A stretch of 64,000 bases of DNA. Source: Roseiarcus sp036489975. Lineage in GTDB: Bacteria > Pseudomonadota > Alphaproteobacteria > Rhizobiales > Beijerinckiaceae. The position numbers and the translations under genes were made by a program. Below are positions 34,708 to 43,619 of the stretch, one piece after another. A model generated the notes under the pieces. It saw nothing but the letters and a program-made list of their open reading frames with translations. It searched no databases and was not told the DNA's origin. How positions within the stretch are numbered: the first letter of the stretch is position 1; the number at the start of each line of letters is the position of its first letter. The DNA lies in NCBI GenBank assembly GCA_036489975.1, contig DASXES010000071.1, positions 1-64,000 on the forward strand. The letters run 5' to 3'.

Positions 34708-35682
34708 TTAGAGCCCTTCGAACAGCGCCGTCGACAGATAGCGCTCGGCGAACGATGGGATGATGATCACGATCGTCTTGCCGGCGTTTTCCGGACGGCG
34801 GCCGACGTCGATCGCCGCAGCGATCGCGGCTCCGGAGGAGATGCCGACCGGAATTCCCTCGAGCCGCGCCACCAGGCGCGCGGTGTCGAAGGCGTTCTGG
34901 TTGCCGACGGCGACGATCTCGTCGATCACGCCGGGATCGAGAATGGCGGGAACGAAGCCGGCGCCGATGCCCTGAATCTTGTGCGGCCCCGGCGCTCCGC
35001 CGGCAAGGACCGGCGAATCCTCGGGTTCGACCGCGACCATGCGCACGCTCGGCTTTCGCGCCTTCAAGACCTCGCCGACGCCGGTGATCGTCCCGCCGGT
35101 GCCGACGCCGGAGACGACGATGTCGACCTCGCCGTGGGTGTCGTTCCAGATCTCCTCAGCCGTCGTGCGGCGGTGGATCTCCGGGTTGGCGGGGTTCTCG
35201 AACTGCTGCGGCATCACCGCGCCAGGCGTCGCCTCGATGATTTCATGCGCTTTGGCGATCGCGCCCTTCATCCCCTGCGCGGCGGGTGTGAGGACCAATT
35301 CCGCTCCGAGCAGGGCCAGCATTTTGCGGCGCTCGATCGACATCGATTCGGGCATCACGAGAATGAGCCGATAGCTGCGCGCCGCTGCGACGAAGGCGAG
35401 CGCAATTCCGGTGTTGCCGGAGGTGGGCTCGACCAGGACGCCCCGGCCGGGCGAAATCTTGCCTTGCGCCTCGAGCGCGTCGATCATCGAGACGCCGATA
35501 CGGTCCTTGACGCTGGACATCGGATTGAAGAATTCGAGCTTGGCCACCAGGCGGGCGACGACGCCCTTCTCCTTGGCGATCCGGTCGATACGGACGAGGG
35601 GCGTATCGCCGATCGTGTCGGTGATGGAGGCATAAACCTTGCCCCGGCCTGGCGTTCGCCGCGCAGCGCCTGCATCCGTCAT
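34708..35682 (-). CDS. cysK: Cysteine synthase A (O-acetylserine sulfhydrylase)
   Basis: A 324-residue PLP enzyme of fold type II. The PLP lysine lies in NPMSSVKDRIGVSM, the substrate loop is PTSGNTGIALAF, the phosphate-binding loop is GVGTGGTITGVGE, and the SGA motif appears in GISSGAAIAA. It makes L-cysteine from O-acetylserine and sulfide. ATG 35682 follows GGAGGAG; the frame is open to 35850 upstream without homology. It lies downstream of an Rrf2 regulator on the same strand, a pairing seen in CymR-type cysteine control. Confidence 0.93.
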   Translation of the reverse strand: MTDAGAARRTPGRGKVYASITDTIGDTPLVRIDRIAKEKGVVARLVAKLEFFNPMSSVKDRIGVSMIDALEAQGKISPGRGVLVEPTSGNTGIALAFVAAARSYRLILVMPESMSIERRKMLALLGAELVLTPAAQGMKGAIAKAHEIIEATPGAVMPQQFENPANPEIHRRTTAEEIWNDTHGEVDIVVSGVGTGGTITGVGEVLKARKPSVRMVAVEPEDSPVLAGGAPGPHKIQGIGAGFVPAILDPGVIDEIVAVGNQNAFDTARLVARLEGIPVGISSGAAIAAAIDVGRRPENAGKTIVIIIPSFAERYLSTALFEGL

Positions 35683-35783
35683 GGCCGCTCCTCCAAAATG
35701 CGCATCGGGCCGCGCCGTTAGGCGCAGCCCGACGTTTAACACTTTATGCGGCGCAAGACTATAGAATGCCGCAAATAGCGATG

Positions 35784-36236
35784 TCAGATAGCGAAATCGC
35801 CGGCGACCTTCTCGTCGTCGAGGACATGGGCCTTGTCGGCCGTGTCGCACATCTGTTCCACGGTGATCGCATCGAGGTTGGCGAGAAAGGTTTCGCCTGC
35901 CCGGCGCACGGCCGGATCGATCACCCGCTCGAGCAGAATCGAGTTCGCGCCGAGATCTTCCGGATCGGCGGTGCTCAGCGACATCGCGGTGCGCACGATT
36001 TCGCCCACTGTGATGCGCCGGCGCTCGCGCGCCAGCTCATAGCCCCCTCGCGGCCCACGCACGCCTTTGAGGATCTTGGCGTGGACCAGGCCCTGGAGCA
36101 ATGTCTCCAGATGCCGGGGGGGCAGTTTGTGACGCGCGGCCAAAGCTTTGGCCGCAACCGGCGCCGAGCGCGAATGCAACGCGACATCGACAACGGCGGC
36201 GATGGCGAGAACGCTCCGTCGCGACAATAAGTTCAT
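35784..36236 (-). CDS. Rrf2-family transcriptional regulator
   Basis: A 150-residue Rrf2 protein: a winged helix with LAARHKLPPRHLETLLQGLV and the wing GVRGPRGGYELARERRRITV, then a dimerisation helix. It has only one cysteine (in EQMCDTADKA) and so lacks the three-cysteine iron-sulfur ligand set of IscR and NsrR. That makes a CymR-like role in cysteine metabolism, in front of cysK, a reasonable guess. The start is supported by AGGAGGT six bases upstream. It follows dut by 10 bases, so dut and this gene may share a transcript. Confidence 0.85.
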   Translation of the reverse strand: MNLLSRRSVLAIAAVVDVALHSRSAPVAAKALAARHKLPPRHLETLLQGLVHAKILKGVRGPRGGYELARERRRITVGEIVRTAMSLSTADPEDLGANSILLERVIDPAVRRAGETFLANLDAITVEQMCDTADKAHVLDDEKVAGDFAI

Positions 36237-36246
36237 ATCCTACCTC

Positions 36247-36702
36247 CTACGATGAGCGCCCAGTGGAACCGAATCCATTTGAGCCACGGACACTCGAAGT
36301 GAGACGCTCGCTCGCAATCAGAGCGACACGTTCCACAGAGCAAACGACGAGTTGCGCTATTCGCGCTCCACGCCGAACGACAAAAGGCTTGTCCCCAAAA
36401 TTGATTAGAATGACCCCAATTTCGCCGCGATAATCAGCGTCGATTGTCCCCGGACTGTTGAGGACCGTCACCCCATCCTTCAAAGCCAACCCTGATCGGG
36501 GCCGGATCTGCGCTTCAAATCCCTTTGGCAACTCGATCGCCATCCCGGTCGCAATCAACGCTCGCGACCCTGGGGCCAGGACAACCTCCTCACCCGCCGG
36601 AAGCGCCGCCAAGAGGTCCATCCCGGAGGCATCCTCGCTCTCATACGCGGGTAATTGCAAGTTCTCACCATGTGGTAATCGATAGTAACCAATCGTGATC
36701 AT
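36247..36702 (-). CDS. dut: dUTP diphosphatase (dUTPase)
   Basis: A 151-residue trimeric dUTPase. The motifs run in order: YESEDASGMDLLAA (I), RPRSGLALK (II), GTIDADYRGEIGVIL (III), GARIAQLV (IV) and the C-terminal GSNGFGSTGR (V) that closes over the nucleotide. It hydrolyses dUTP to dUMP. Its start overlaps the coaBC stop by four bases (ATGA), a linkage conserved in many alphaproteobacteria. Confidence 0.95.
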   Translation of the reverse strand: MITIGYYRLPHGENLQLPAYESEDASGMDLLAALPAGEEVVLAPGSRALIATGMAIELPKGFEAQIRPRSGLALKDGVTVLNSPGTIDADYRGEIGVILINFGDKPFVVRRGARIAQLVVCSVERVALIASERLTSSVRGSNGFGSTGRSS

Positions 36703-37955
36703 TGCCGCTTCGCCAACTCCACAGCAAGGCGCCGCATAATGCCGTTGGCGACTTCGATTTTGCTCATCGGCGGCCAGGATTCTGCGCCCCGCGCGTCGAT
36801 CACCTGGACCTGATTGGTTTCGCCGCCGAACGTCGATGTGCCTTCCGCGACACTATTCGCGATGATGAGATCACAGCGCTTACGTTGTAATTTGGACATC
36901 GCGTTCGCGGTGATATTTTCGGTTTCGGCCGCGAATCCAATCACCACTGCGGGCCGCATTGCGGTCTTCTTTGCAATCTCGGCAAGTATATCGGGGTTTT
37001 CAACGAGCTGGAGCGTTGGAGACTCTTTGCTCGTTTTTTTGATCTTTTGACTGGCGACTGTCTCCGCGCGCCAATCGGCGACCGCCGCCGCCGCGATGAA
37101 CGCGTCGGCAGGCAGCGCAGCCTCGACTGCGTGCTGCATCTCGCGCGCCGAACCGACGTGAATGACCGCGGCGCCCGTGGGATCGGGCAGCCCGACAGGG
37201 CCGGTTACCAGCGTCACCCTTGCGCCAGCGCCTATGGCAGCTTGCGCAATTGCATGTCCTTGACGCCCCGAAGACCGATTTCCAAGGAACCGGACCGGGT
37301 CGATCGGCTCGTAGGTCGGGCCTGAAGTGACAATGACATGCCGCCCCGTGAGGGGGCCCGAATCACGTGAGGGGGCCTCGAGGGAATCGCCGGGCGTCGT
37401 CTCAGCCAGCGCCTGCTCGATCGCCTCGACGATCGCGGGCGTTTCGGCCATGCGGCCGGGACCGAATTCGCCGCAAGCCATCGGCCCCGATTCGGGACCC
37501 ACGACCAGAACGCCGTCGTCCTGGAGACGCTCGAGGTTGCGCCGGGTGGCCGGGTGCAGCCACATTCTGACGTTCATCGCCGGGGCGACGAGCACACGTT
37601 TGTCCGTCGCCAGCAACAGGGTCGTCGCCATATCATCGGCGAGACCGGCGGCCATGCGGGCGAGAATATTTGCGCTCGCCGGCGCGACAACGACCAGATC
37701 GGCGGCGCGGGACAATTCTATGTGGCCAATCGTCGCCTCGTCGGTCAGGCTGAAGAGGTCGTCGCGGACGGCCTGCCCGCTGAGGGTGGCAGCCGAAAGA
37801 GGGGTAATGAACTGCCGCGCGGCCGAAGTCATGACGACGCGAACCGTCGCGCCGCGGTCTCTGAGCCGGCGAATTAACTCCAGGGACTTGTAAGCCGCGA
37901 TTCCCCCGCTAATGATCAGGAGAATACGGGCGCGGGACAGCGGAACGCTGGTCAT
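36699..37955 (-). CDS. coaBC: Bifunctional phosphopantothenoylcysteine decarboxylase/phosphopantothenate-cysteine ligase
   Basis: A 418-residue CoaBC. The N-terminal CoaC flavoprotein part has ISGGIAAYKSLELIRRL, SAATLSGQ and APAMNVRMW. The C-terminal CoaB part has TSGPTYEPIDPVRFLGNRSS and a KIKK segment. It converts 4'-phosphopantothenate to 4'-phosphopantetheine for coenzyme A. Upstream neighbours ubiE and ubiB on the same strand complete a common alphaproteobacterial gene order, but a gap of 311 bases separates coaBC from ubiB, so it may have its own promoter. Confidence 0.95.
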   Translation of the reverse strand: MTSVPLSRARILLIISGGIAAYKSLELIRRLRDRGATVRVVMTSAARQFITPLSAATLSGQAVRDDLFSLTDEATIGHIELSRAADLVVVAPASANILARMAAGLADDMATTLLLATDKRVLVAPAMNVRMWLHPATRRNLERLQDDGVLVVGPESGPMACGEFGPGRMAETPAIVEAIEQALAETTPGDSLEAPSRDSGPLTGRHVIVTSGPTYEPIDPVRFLGNRSSGRQGHAIAQAAIGAGARVTLVTGPVGLPDPTGAAVIHVGSAREMQHAVEAALPADAFIAAAAVADWRAETVASQKIKKTSKESPTLQLVENPDILAEIAKKTAMRPAVVIGFAAETENITANAMSKLQRKRCDLIIANSVAEGTSTFGGETNQVQVIDARGAESWPPMSKIEVANGIMRRLAVELAKRQ

Positions 37956-38266
37956 ACGATGGCCTAGATCGATGCGCCGTAGCGCGTCAGTCCCTGACGC
38001 AGGGTAGTCCTGAATATGGCTAGTGAAAGGTCCATGTGCGCGTTCATCCGCTTCTGCCCCCGCCTGGCCGTTGCGGGAGCCGCTTTCCTAACGCCGCCTC
38101 CGACATCGGAGGAATGACACTAACCTTAACGAAAGTGCAATTAACACAATTGTGGTGTTGGCGGCGCGCGATTGCAATGGGGCGGGATTGTCCGGCGCTC
38201 GAGGGCCGGCCGCCTCGACGCGGCGGCGATTTGCCCAGAGGCGAAACCGCAGGAGCGCCCATCGGC
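37956..38266. other. Intergenic region between ubiB and coaBC
   Basis: A 311-base gap. Most of it is GC-rich without a gene, but 38118-38160 is a clear AT-rich island with CTAACCTTAACG, then TTAACACAATTGTGGTGTT (an imperfect palindrome). Repeated TTAA(C) blocks resemble CtrA-type motifs of alphaproteobacteria, though the spacing (11 bases between TTAA) is not the canonical 7. It may contain the coaBC promoter. Confidence 0.3.
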
Positions 38267-39814
38267 TTACAGAGCCCACCGGTAGGCGGCGATGCACAGA
38301 AGCGCCAGCAAAAATCCGGTCAACACAAAGGCGAATCTCAGCCGGAGCTTGAGTTCCGGAACGACTTTCGCGATTTCCTTTTCGCCGTCAGTCTCGAGCC
38401 TGGCCGCGATTTGCTCAAGACGGCCCGGGGCGTCGGCAAGGAAGGCTGCGATCGAGGAAAGCATCCGACCGGCGTCCTCGATGCGCCCGACCGGGCCCAG
38501 GTTGTCCGCAATCCACGCGCCCACCACCGGTTCGGCGGTCGACCACATATTGAGCTGAGGGTCGAGCTTTCGCGCCACGCCCTCGACGACAACCATCGTT
38601 TTCTGCAGCATCACCAGCTCGATTCGGGTTGTCATCTCGAACAACGAGGTGATTTCGAACAGAAGCGTCAGCAACTTCGCCATCGAAATCTGATCAGCGG
38701 TGCGGGAGTGGATGGGCTCGCCAATGGCGCGAAGCGCCTGGGCGAAATCCTCGACCCGATAGGCATGCGGCACGTAGCCTGCCTCAAAATGGACCTCGGC
38801 CACGCGCAGATAGTCCCGGCGAATGAATCCATAGAGGATTTCCGCCAGAAACCGGCGCTCCTTGCGCCCCAACCGGCCCATGATGCCGAAATCGACGGCG
38901 ACGATGCGACCCAAATCATCGACGAAGAAATTGCCCTGATGCATGTCGGCGTGGAAAAATCCGTCGCGCAGCGCGGTGCGCAGAAAGGTTTGGATCAGGC
39001 TGCGCGCCAGTGCGCGAGGATCAAATCCGAGTCCAACCAGACGGTCCGGATCGGTCATCGGAACGCCGTCGATCCACTCCATCGTCATCACTTCGCGCGT
39101 GGTGCGGTTCCAGTCGACGGCGGGCGCGCGAATGTCCGGATCGTTCGCGGAATTTTCTGCGAATTCCGACGCCGCCGCAGCTTCGAGCCGGAAATCCATC
39201 TCCATCCGAACCGATCGGGCGAGCGTCTCGACCACCTGGCCGAGGCGTAAGCGGCGGAACTCCGGCGCCAGGCTCTCGGCGAAGCGCGCAGCGAAGGCCA
39301 TGTCGGAGAGATCGCGCGCAAATCGCCGTTCCGTGCCGGCGCGCAACACTTTCACCGCCACGGCCCGCAAGCCTTCGTCAGTCTTCACCTCCGCGCGATG
39401 CACCTGGGCGATTGACGCGGCCGCCACCGGCTCGCCGAAGCTCTCGAACAGCGATCCGATCTTCATCCCGAACGAAGCCTCGATGATGGCGACCGCCGCG
39501 TCCCGGCTCATCGGGGCGACGCGGTCCTGCAACTGCTCGAGCTCCAAGGCGACTCTGCCGCCGACGATGTCAGGACGCGTGGAGAGAAACTGCCCAAGCT
39601 TGACGTACGACGGGCCCAATCGATCGATGGCCCGCGAGAGGCCAGCCAGACCGTCGCCGTCACGTTTCGCGATCAAGTTGGCGAACGCGAGCGGCAGCCG
39701 AACGACCGGGGGCAATTCGGCCGGATCGACGCCGACGAACGCGCCCTCGCGAGCAAACACGAAAGCCGCGTGCGCCAGCCTGAGCCCATGGCCGAGCGAC
39801 GAGAACGTCCCCAT
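38267..39814 (-). CDS. ubiB: UbiB (ABC1/ADCK family), ubiquinone biosynthesis
   Basis: A 515-residue atypical kinase/ATPase with the family's KxGQ motif in KLGQFLSTRPDI, AVKVLRAG, HADMHQGNFFVDD and VDFGIMGRLG. Two membrane helices end the protein (LRLRFAFVLTGFLLALLCIAA). UbiB is required for ubiquinone synthesis and lipid extraction or handling at the membrane. The start lies three bases after the ubiE stop, so the two are cotranscribed. Confidence 0.93.
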   Translation of the reverse strand: MGTFSSLGHGLRLAHAAFVFAREGAFVGVDPAELPPVVRLPLAFANLIAKRDGDGLAGLSRAIDRLGPSYVKLGQFLSTRPDIVGGRVALELEQLQDRVAPMSRDAAVAIIEASFGMKIGSLFESFGEPVAAASIAQVHRAEVKTDEGLRAVAVKVLRAGTERRFARDLSDMAFAARFAESLAPEFRRLRLGQVVETLARSVRMEMDFRLEAAAASEFAENSANDPDIRAPAVDWNRTTREVMTMEWIDGVPMTDPDRLVGLGFDPRALARSLIQTFLRTALRDGFFHADMHQGNFFVDDLGRIVAVDFGIMGRLGRKERRFLAEILYGFIRRDYLRVAEVHFEAGYVPHAYRVEDFAQALRAIGEPIHSRTADQISMAKLLTLLFEITSLFEMTTRIELVMLQKTMVVVEGVARKLDPQLNMWSTAEPVVGAWIADNLGPVGRIEDAGRMLSSIAAFLADAPGRLEQIAARLETDGEKEIAKVVPELKLRLRFAFVLTGFLLALLCIAAYRWAL

Positions 39815-39817
39815 GAA

Positions 39818-40576
39818 TTAGAGCTTCCAGCCCGAGTGGATGGCGACGATCCCCCCGCTCAGGCGGGTAAAGTCCACGCGAGCGAAGCCGGCCTCGCGAA
39901 TCATCTCGGCGAATCGTTCAGGCGGGGGAAACCTGCGGATCGATTCGACGAGATATCGGTAGGCGCTCCCGTCGCCGGTCACGACCTTTCCCATCGCCGG
40001 AATCGCAGCGAAAGAATAAGCATCGTAGAATTGGTCGACCACCGGCACGTCGATGCGCGAAAACTCGAGGCACAGGAAGCGCCCCCCGTGCTTGAGCACC
40101 CGATAGGCTTCCTTGAGGGCGTCCTCAATCCGCGGCACGTTGCGGATGCCGAAGGCGATTGTATAGGCGTTGAAGCGCGCGTCGGGGAGCGGCAGGGCCT
40201 CGGCGTTGCCTTCGACGAACGTCAGACGCTTGGAGAAAGCGCGCCTCGCGGCCCGCTTTTCCCCCAGGCGCAGCATGTCGCCGTTGACGTCGACGAGTGT
40301 GACCTCCGTCTGCGGACCGCCCGCTTTCATGACGCGCATGGCCACATCGCCTGTCCCGCCCGCGACATCGATGTGAGAAAAAGGACGGCTGAGCGAGGGC
40401 CGCACCTTCGCGACCAGCGCGTCCTTCCACGCCCGATGCAGGCCGAACGACATCAGGTCGTTCATCACGTCATACCGGGTGGCGACGCTACGGAACACAT
40501 CGTTCACCAGGCCCTGTTTTTCGTCCAGGCGAACGGTGCGTCGGCCGAAATGCGTCTCGTCACGCGCGGCGGGCAT
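39818..40576 (-). CDS. ubiE: Bifunctional demethylmenaquinone/ubiquinone C-methyltransferase UbiE
   Basis: A 252-residue SAM methyltransferase. The SAM motif is IDVAGGTGDVAMRV; signature regions are VNDVFRSVATRYDVMNDLMS and AIPAMGKVVTGDGSAYRYL. It methylates the benzoquinol intermediate of ubiquinone. ATG 40576, preceded by GGAGAA, is chosen over the in-frame ATG at 40600. It lies 65 bases downstream of hisF on the same strand and heads ubiE-ubiB. Confidence 0.95.
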   Translation of the reverse strand: MPAARDETHFGRRTVRLDEKQGLVNDVFRSVATRYDVMNDLMSFGLHRAWKDALVAKVRPSLSRPFSHIDVAGGTGDVAMRVMKAGGPQTEVTLVDVNGDMLRLGEKRAARRAFSKRLTFVEGNAEALPLPDARFNAYTIAFGIRNVPRIEDALKEAYRVLKHGGRFLCLEFSRIDVPVVDQFYDAYSFAAIPAMGKVVTGDGSAYRYLVESIRRFPPPERFAEMIREAGFARVDFTRLSGGIVAIHSGWKL

Positions 40577-40641
40577 CGGGGTTCTCCAGTGAAGCGGCAT
40601 AAGCTTTAGCGCGCCGGGCGCATAGGGTACACCGGCGTCGC

Positions 40642-41418
40642 TCAGTCCAGGCGCACCGGAATTCCCGCCTCCGCCATGCGGGTCTTAGCCTGCCGGATCG
40701 TGAATTCGCCAAAATGGAAGATCGACGCCGCGAGCACGGCGCTGGCGTGGCCTTGCCGCACCCCCTCGACGAGGTGGTCGAGACCGCCGACGCCGCCCGA
40801 GGCGATGACCGGTATGGCGACAGTATCGGCGACTGCGCGGGTCAGCTCGAGATCGAAACCCTGTTTCGATCCATCGCGATCCATCGAGGTCAAAAGAATC
40901 TCGCCAGCGCCAAGCGCGGCGACTTCGCGGGCGTAGCCGATCGCCTCGATGCCGGTGGCGCGGCGCCCGCCGTGGGTGAAGATCTCCCAGCGGGGGGGTT
41001 GGCCAGCCGCCGAGACCCGCTTGGCGTCGATGGCGACGACGACGCACTGGGCGCCGAACTTCTCCGCCGCCCTACGCACGATGTCGCGATCGGCGACCGC
41101 CGCCGAGTTGATCGAGGCCTTGTCGGCGCCGGCGAGCAAAAGGTTACGGATATCGTCGGTGGTGCGGATGCCGCCGCCGACGGTCAGCGGCATGAAGCAG
41201 ACCTCGGCGGTGCGCCTGACCACGTCGAGCAGAATGCCGCGACCTTCGTGACTCGCCGTGATATCCAGGAAGCACAGCTCGTCCGCGCCTGCCTGGTCAT
41301 AGGCGATCGCGCTCTCGACCGGATCGCCGGCGTCGCGGAGACCGACGAATTGGACGCCCTTGACGACCCGGCCGCCCTTGACGTCGAGACAGGGGATGAC
41401 TCGGGCTTTCAGAGTCAC
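40642..41418 (-). CDS. hisF: Imidazole glycerol phosphate synthase, cyclase subunit HisF
   Basis: A 258-residue beta/alpha-barrel. Catalytic aspartates are in IPCLDVKGGRVVKG and VVVAIDAKRV. It forms IGP and AICAR from PRFAR using ammonia channelled from HisH. It starts with a four-base overlap onto hisA. No hisE or hisI follows; ubiE is next, so those steps are encoded elsewhere. Confidence 0.96.
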   Translation of the reverse strand: MTLKARVIPCLDVKGGRVVKGVQFVGLRDAGDPVESAIAYDQAGADELCFLDITASHEGRGILLDVVRRTAEVCFMPLTVGGGIRTTDDIRNLLLAGADKASINSAAVADRDIVRRAAEKFGAQCVVVAIDAKRVSAAGQPPRWEIFTHGGRRATGIEAIGYAREVAALGAGEILLTSMDRDGSKQGFDLELTRAVADTVAIPVIASGGVGGLDHLVEGVRQGHASAVLAASIFHFGEFTIRQAKTRMAEAGIPVRLD

Positions 41419-42176
41419 TGCGTCAACCCTGCGGGACGCTTGGCTCGCCCGCCGGCGCGAAGCAGGGTCAGCGCCGCGCGCGGATCGAGCCGGCCGTCAT
41501 AAAGAGCGCGTCCGACGATCGCCCCGGCGAGGCGAGCGCAATCGGGTTCGATCAGCCGCCTGACGTCCTCGATCGAAGCGAGGCCGCCGGAGGCGATGAC
41601 CGGAATCTCGAGCTTATCGGCGAGCGCGATCGTGCTCTCGATGTTGAGGCCGGCGAGAGCGCCGTCCCGGGCGATGTCGGTGTAGATGATCGCCGCAACG
41701 CCGGCGTCCTGGAAGCGGCGCCCGAGATCGACCGCGGATATGTCCGAAGTCTTCGCCCAACCCTCGATCGCGACGACGCCGTCGCGGGCGTCGACGCCGA
41801 CAGCGATCCGGCCGGGATAAATCCGCGCCGCCTCACGCACGAAATCAGGATCGCGCACCGCCGCAGTTCCGATGATGACCCGGGTCACGCCGCTCTCGAG
41901 CCAGCCTCGGACCGTTTTCATGTCGCGAATTCCGCCGCCAAGCTGGAGCCTCACCGTAAGCCCCGCCAGAATGCTTTGAACCGCCTCGGCGTTCACAGGC
42001 TTGCCGGCGAACGCGCCATCGAGATCGACGACATGCAGATAGTCGAACCCCTGCTCGACGAACGCCAGCGCCTGGGCGGCGGGCTCGGCGTTGAAGATAG
42101 TCGCGCGCGTCATGTCGCCCTGAACAAGGCGAACGCACTGGCCGTCTTTGAGGTCGATGGCGGGAAACAGGATCAC
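41415..42176 (-). CDS. hisA: Phosphoribosylformimino-5-aminoimidazole carboxamide ribotide isomerase HisA
   Basis: A 253-residue barrel paralogous to HisF, with PAIDLKDGQCVRLVQGD and the second-half aspartate in IIYTDIARDG. It converts ProFAR to PRFAR. GTG 42176 is chosen because it gives the canonical MILFPAIDLKDG start and overlaps the hisH stop as GTGA, with GAGGTGG nearby; another in-frame GTG at 42185 would add three residues. Confidence 0.95.
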   Translation of the reverse strand: MILFPAIDLKDGQCVRLVQGDMTRATIFNAEPAAQALAFVEQGFDYLHVVDLDGAFAGKPVNAEAVQSILAGLTVRLQLGGGIRDMKTVRGWLESGVTRVIIGTAAVRDPDFVREAARIYPGRIAVGVDARDGVVAIEGWAKTSDISAVDLGRRFQDAGVAAIIYTDIARDGALAGLNIESTIALADKLEIPVIASGGLASIEDVRRLIEPDCARLAGAIVGRALYDGRLDPRAALTLLRAGGRAKRPAGLTQ

Positions 42177-42823
42177 GGTTGCCACCTCAGGAAATTGGCG
42201 ATCAGCTTAAGGCCAAGCATCTGGCTCTTTTCCGGGTGAAACTGGACGCCGGCGATGTTGCCGCGGGCGACGATCGCCGTTATCGGGCCCCCGTAGTCGG
42301 CGGTCGCGACCACGTCGTCGGCGTCATCTGCATAGAGCTGATAGGAGTGAACAAAATAGGCGTGCAGCCCATCTGCGCCTGCCCTGACGCCGTCGAGAAG
42401 CGGATGGCTTCGCCGCACGTCGAGGGTGTTCCATCCCATGTGCGGTATCTTCAGCGCCGGATCGCGCGGCTTGATCGGCGCGACGTCGCCCGCAATCCAG
42501 TTCAGGCCAGCCACCGTCTCATGCTCGAGGCCGCGCGTCGCCATGAGCTGCGCGCCGACGCAGATGCCGAGGAACGGCCGGCCCAGCCGGCGCACCGCCT
42601 CCTCCAGCGCCTCGACCATGCCGGAAACGCCATCGAGCCCACGGCGGCAGTCCGCGAATGCGCCCACGCCCGGCAGCACGACATGATCGGCGCCCACCAC
42701 ATCCTCCGGGCGCGCGGTGACGCTCACCTCGTGGCTCAGGCCCGCTTCGCGCGCGGCGCGCTCGAAAGCCTTCCGCGCCGAGTGCAAATTGCCGGAGCCG
42801 TAGTCGATAATGGCGACACTCAT
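42173..42823 (-). CDS. hisH: Imidazole glycerol phosphate synthase, glutamine amidotransferase subunit HisH
   Basis: A 216-residue class I amidotransferase with the nucleophile cysteine in GICVGAQLMATRG and the His-Glu pair in GVQFHPEKSQ. It supplies ammonia to HisF. It lies 11 bases after hisB and overlaps hisA by four bases. Many Hyphomicrobiales carry an extra small gene between hisH and hisA; here it is absent. Confidence 0.95.
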   Translation of the reverse strand: MSVAIIDYGSGNLHSARKAFERAAREAGLSHEVSVTARPEDVVGADHVVLPGVGAFADCRRGLDGVSGMVEALEEAVRRLGRPFLGICVGAQLMATRGLEHETVAGLNWIAGDVAPIKPRDPALKIPHMGWNTLDVRRSHPLLDGVRAGADGLHAYFVHSYQLYADDADDVVATADYGGPITAIVARGNIAGVQFHPEKSQMLGLKLIANFLRWQP

Positions 42824-42834
42824 CCCATGTCGCC

Positions 42835-43422
42835 CTAAAGCGCCCCCTTGGTCGAAGGCACGCGCTCGGCCTGTCGCGGATCAATGGCGATCGCGCCGCG
42901 AAGCGCGCGGGCGACAGCTTTGAAACACGATTCCGCGATGTGATGACTGTTCGAGCCGTGAAGCGTCTCGATATGCAGCGTGAGCCCGGCGTTGCCGGCG
43001 AAGGCCTGGAAGAACTCGCGCACCAGCTCGGTGTCGAAAGCGCCGATTCTCTCGGTCGGAAACTCCGTCTTAAAGACGAGGAACGGCCGGCCGGACACGT
43101 CGAGCGCGACCCGGGTCAAGGTCTCATCCATCGGCAAGAGGCAGTCGGCGTAGCGGGTCAATCCCCGCTTGTCGCCAAGCGCCTTCATCAGCGCCTGGCC
43201 GAGCGCGATGCCGGTATCCTCGACCGTATGATGATCGTCGATGTGGCGGTCTCCCTCGGCCCGAATGGCGATGTCGATAAGGGAATGACGCGCCAGCTGA
43301 TCGAGCATATGATCGAAAAAGCCGATGCCGGTGGCGATGTCGGCCAGCCCCGATCCATCGAGATCGAGGCCGACCTCAATGCTCGTCTCGTTGGTCTTGC
43401 GTAGGATTGCGCCCTTGCGCAT
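42835..43422 (-). CDS. hisB: Imidazoleglycerol-phosphate dehydratase HisB (monofunctional)
   Basis: A 195-residue dehydratase with the manganese-site histidine clusters FFDHMLDQLARHS, DDHHTVEDTG and GSNSHHIAESCFK. It lacks the HisN phosphatase domain found in enteric HisB. It begins the hisB-hisH-hisA-hisF operon. The ATG at 43422 gives the normal length; the frame continues upstream to 43632 but codes for no recognisable domain. Confidence 0.95.
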   Translation of the reverse strand: MRKGAILRKTNETSIEVGLDLDGSGLADIATGIGFFDHMLDQLARHSLIDIAIRAEGDRHIDDHHTVEDTGIALGQALMKALGDKRGLTRYADCLLPMDETLTRVALDVSGRPFLVFKTEFPTERIGAFDTELVREFFQAFAGNAGLTLHIETLHGSNSHHIAESCFKAVARALRGAIAIDPRQAERVPSTKGAL

Positions 43423-43619
43423 GGCGATTATCTTGTCTCGAGCCGCTTGCGCCGGGGTGATAGCAAGCAATAGGCCAGTTGGCCACCAAAACAGCGCCGC
43501 CCGGCGCCACGGATCGCGGGCGCGGCGCCGGGCGAGGCCGCATGGGGGTTTCGTCGCGCGGCGAAATTCCATAAGTAATGGCGCGCACGCCGTTAGACCG
43601 CAGAGGGAATGGACACAAT

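Noticed and set aside
38113..38266. Frame starting MTLTLTKVQLTQL after GGAGGA upstream of coaBC
   Set aside because: It has an attractive ribosome binding site but soon becomes Arg/Gly-rich and runs into the antisense of ubiB, so it is not convincing as a gene.
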